This document shows positions 62,207-64,000 of a stretch of DNA of 64,000 bases, one piece after another. Source of the DNA: Streptomyces cynarae (GTDB lineage: Bacteria; Actinomycetota; Actinomycetes; Streptomycetales; Streptomycetaceae); contig NZ_CP106793.1 in assembly GCF_025642135.1 (NCBI RefSeq), positions 62,001 through 126,000 on the forward strand, written 5' to 3'. The notes under the pieces were generated by a model, which did not search any database, had not been told where the DNA came from, and saw only the letters and a list, made by a program, of their open reading frames with translations. Each line of letters opens with the position of its first letter. Positions within the stretch are counted from its first letter, which is position 1. The position numbers were made by a program, and so were the translations under genes.

Positions 62207-63058
62207 TCAGCGCGTGATGTCCATGCGCTGTGTGCCGATGACCGACAGCAGCCGTAGCGCCTCTTCGGAGGGCCAGCCTGGGACCGCGGTGTAGATCACG
62301 ACCTGCTGGTCGCGGTCGGTGATGTCGAGGACGTCACAGTTGACGGTGACGGGGCCGACCAGCGGGTGCTGGAAGGTCTTGCACAGGGTGAGCTCGGCGG
62401 ACACGTCGTGGGATTGCCACAGGCGGGTGAACTCTTCGCTTCCGTCGAGGAGTTCGGCTACCAGCTCGGCGACCTCTGGATCGTCGGGGTAGCGGGCGGC
62501 GGCGGCGCGCAGCCGCTGCGTCGAGATGCGGGCGAAGGCGTCCGCGTCCGACACTCCGTACAGCCGCTGCCCCTGCGTGTGCGGGCCAAGAAAGACACGG
62601 CGCACGAGGTTGCGGTCGCGTCGCGGCAGGGCGGAGAAGTCCTCCATCAGGGCTGCCGCCAACTCGTTCCAGGCCAGTACCTCGAAGGTCGCGGACGTTA
62701 CGGTCGCCGCGGCCTGCGGCAGTCGGTGCAGCAGGTCGAGGATGCTCTGCCGTACCTGGCGCGAGGGCCCGGCCGACGGGAGCGGCGGTGTGCCGGCCAG
62801 GTGATGGAGATGGTCGCGCTCGGCGTCCGTCAGGCGCAGGGCCCGAGCCAGTCCGGCCAGCACCTCGTGCGACGGGTGCGGCGCCCGGGCCTGCTCCAGC
62901 CGTGTGTAGTACTCGGTCGAGACGTGCGCCAGCTGCGCCACCTCCTCACGGCGCAGGCCCGGGGTGCGGCGGCGCGGTCCGGCGGGCAGCCCCACCTCGG
63001 CAGGGGTGATCCGCTCGCGTCGGCTGCGCAGGAAGTCGGCCAGTTGTCGTCGGTCCAC
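62207..63058 (-). CDS. XRE-family regulator with MmyB-like ligand-binding domain
   Basis: 283 aa. [57 protein letters not shown] (about 10-63), the unmistakable start of this Streptomyces family. The MLTR/MmyB ligand domain follows (VLAWNELAAALMEDFSALPRRDRNLVRRVF). It diverges from an SDR gene 87 bp away and probably regulates it, the usual arrangement. Confidence 0.92.
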   Translation of the reverse strand: MDRRQLADFLRSRRERITPAEVGLPAGPRRRTPGLRREEVAQLAHVSTEYYTRLEQARAPHPSHEVLAGLARALRLTDAERDHLHHLAGTPPLPSAGPSRQVRQSILDLLHRLPQAAATVTSATFEVLAWNELAAALMEDFSALPRRDRNLVRRVFLGPHTQGQRLYGVSDADAFARISTQRLRAAAARYPDDPEVAELVAELLDGSEEFTRLWQSHDVSAELTLCKTFQHPLVGPVTVNCDVLDITDRDQQVVIYTAVPGWPSEEALRLLSVIGTQRMDITR

Positions 63059-63145
63059 CTCTCCGGTGTGCGGGGGCGCCGGGCCTCAGATCCAGGTACC
63101 GCCGGTGCCTGGTTGCGCTTCGCGGACGGGCGCAGGCTTGGCGCC

Positions 63146-63946
63146 ATGGACAACACACCTATCACCGGAACATCCAGCGCCCCGGCCGCCCTGGGCCTGC
63201 TGGCCAACAAGGTCGCCTTCATCACCAGTGCCGGACGCGGCATCGGAGCCGCCGCGGCTCGGCTCTTCGCCCGCGAGGGCGCCCGAGTGCTTCTCGCGGC
63301 CCGGACGGAGGACCATCTGAAGACGCCGCGGAGATCCGGGCGGCCGGCGGCACCGCGGAGTACGTGGGTGTGCGACCTGGCCGACGCGGCCGGCGTGCGC
63401 GCCGCCGTGGACCGTGCCGTGAACGTCTACGGCCGGCTCGACATCGCCTTCAACAACGGCGCGACGATCCAGCAGCCCGGCCCGATGCACCAGCTTCCGG
63501 AGGCCGACTTCGACCACATCTACGCCGTGAACCTCAAGGGCGTCTGGCTGGCCATGGTCGCCGAGATCGCCGCCATCCGAACCACCGCCGGGACCGGCGC
63601 CATCGTCAACAACTCATCTGTCGGCAGCCTGATGGGCAACCCCGAGCTGCCCGTTTACGGCGCGATGAAACGAGCGGTCAACAGCCTCACCGAGTCGGCT
63701 GCCGTCACCTACGGCCCGGAAGGCATCCGCGTCAACGCCATCGCCCCTGGCAACACGGCGACCGAGATGATAAGCACCTGGGAAAAGGGATCACCCGGTC
63801 TCCGAGAGCGGCTCACGGCGCACACTCCGCTGGGCCGCGCGGCCGACCCGCAGGAGATCGCGCAGGCCGCCGCCTGGCTGCTGAGCGACCGCTCCTCCTA
63901 CGTGACCGGCACGGTCCTCCGGGTCGACGGCGGCGCGCGGGCCTGA
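63146..63946 (+). CDS. Short-chain dehydrogenase with an internally frame-shifted, then restored, segment
   Basis: 266 aa. AFITSAGRGIGAAAARLFAREGA is the cofactor motif; FNNGA replaces NNAG; VNNSS, catalytic PVYGAMK and GIRVNAIAPGNTATEM and the end YVTGTVLRVDGGARA follow. Residues about 58-75 (TPRRSGRPAAPRSTWV) are unlike the family, but reading one frame over gives AAEIRAAGGTAEYVG, so a one-base deletion near 63318 and a one-base insertion near 63371 compensate each other. Activity depends on whether the helix after strand 2 tolerates this. Confidence 0.85.
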   Translation: MDNTPITGTSSAPAALGLLANKVAFITSAGRGIGAAAARLFAREGARVLLAARTEDHLKTPRRSGRPAAPRSTWVCDLADAAGVRAAVDRAVNVYGRLDIAFNNGATIQQPGPMHQLPEADFDHIYAVNLKGVWLAMVAEIAAIRTTAGTGAIVNNSSVGSLMGNPELPVYGAMKRAVNSLTESAAVTYGPEGIRVNAIAPGNTATEMISTWEKGSPGLRERLTAHTPLGRAADPQEIAQAAAWLLSDRSSYVTGTVLRVDGGARA

Positions 63947-64000
63947 GCCAGGGACGCCTCTATCCCTGTTCACAGCCACTCGTTGATCGCCGCTACGAGG

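Overview
The window is high-GC actinomycete DNA. The codon bias, the GGAGG-type ribosome sites, the many LacI, TetR, IclR, MarR and AraC regulators and the insertion-sequence families all suggest a Streptomyces chromosome, probably an accessory or arm region because intact catabolic operons alternate with broken genes and transposon scars. No tRNA, rRNA, CRISPR array or replication origin was seen.

Layout. (1) 1-12.6 kb: a fructan-utilisation locus. One minus-strand operon runs lacI, oligopeptide-type solute-binding protein, two permeases, two ATPases, intracellular GH32 beta-fructosidase, then a secreted GH32 enzyme that leaves the window at its left edge. An aldo/keto reductase behind a duplicated lacI promoter-operator and a PfkB sugar kinase carrying an internal TAA lie upstream. 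(2) 12.7-28.1 kb: a patchwork of small metabolic and regulatory genes (GrpB-like, lspA, epimerase/TetR, AraC/SnoaL, TetR/SDR, methyltransferase) among transposase genes and remnants (IS5, IS21 and IS110 families, TniQ) and a 5'-truncated ku. (3) 28.1-34.7 kb: an aromatic ring-cleavage module (extradiol dioxygenase plus C-C hydrolase), a divergent amidohydrolase with an internal TAA, an IclR regulator, a 99-bp MITE-like element, and an azoreductase and a MarR gene that share an operator, next to two SDR relics. (4) 34.8-51.3 kb: a glycan-utilisation region with DUF6807 and Gfo/Idh enzymes, a CUT1 ABC importer and LacI, a cupin, an SGNH hydrolase, a secreted beta-helix protein, a secreted GH59-like glycosidase and two divergent LacI regulators. 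The two secreted-enzyme genes carry the same promoter-operator. (5) 51.6-56 kb: the lower meta-cleavage operon (hydratase, acylating acetaldehyde dehydrogenase, hydroxy-oxovalerate aldolase) beside a truncated amidohydrolase fused tail-on to a TetR fragment. (6) 56.5-64 kb: an IS630 element whose inverted repeats also enclose a small membrane-protein gene, tyrosine-recombinase genes, a NUDIX fragment, an isochorismatase-like protein, a frameshifted I36 inhibitor, and a divergent XRE regulator and SDR pair.

How it works together. The sugar regions follow one plan: secreted depolymerase, ABC import, intracellular hydrolysis or oxidation, with LacI operators placed at or just after the -10 box. 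The ring-cleavage genes at 28-30 kb and the lower-pathway genes at 53-56 kb are biochemically consecutive but sit about 23 kb apart, and no ring-hydroxylating oxygenase is visible between them. Several genes look recently inactivated (sugar kinase, amidohydrolase, I36 inhibitor, IS630 transposase), so either the region is decaying or the assembly has local errors. Functions are assigned from motifs read by eye. No database search was possible.
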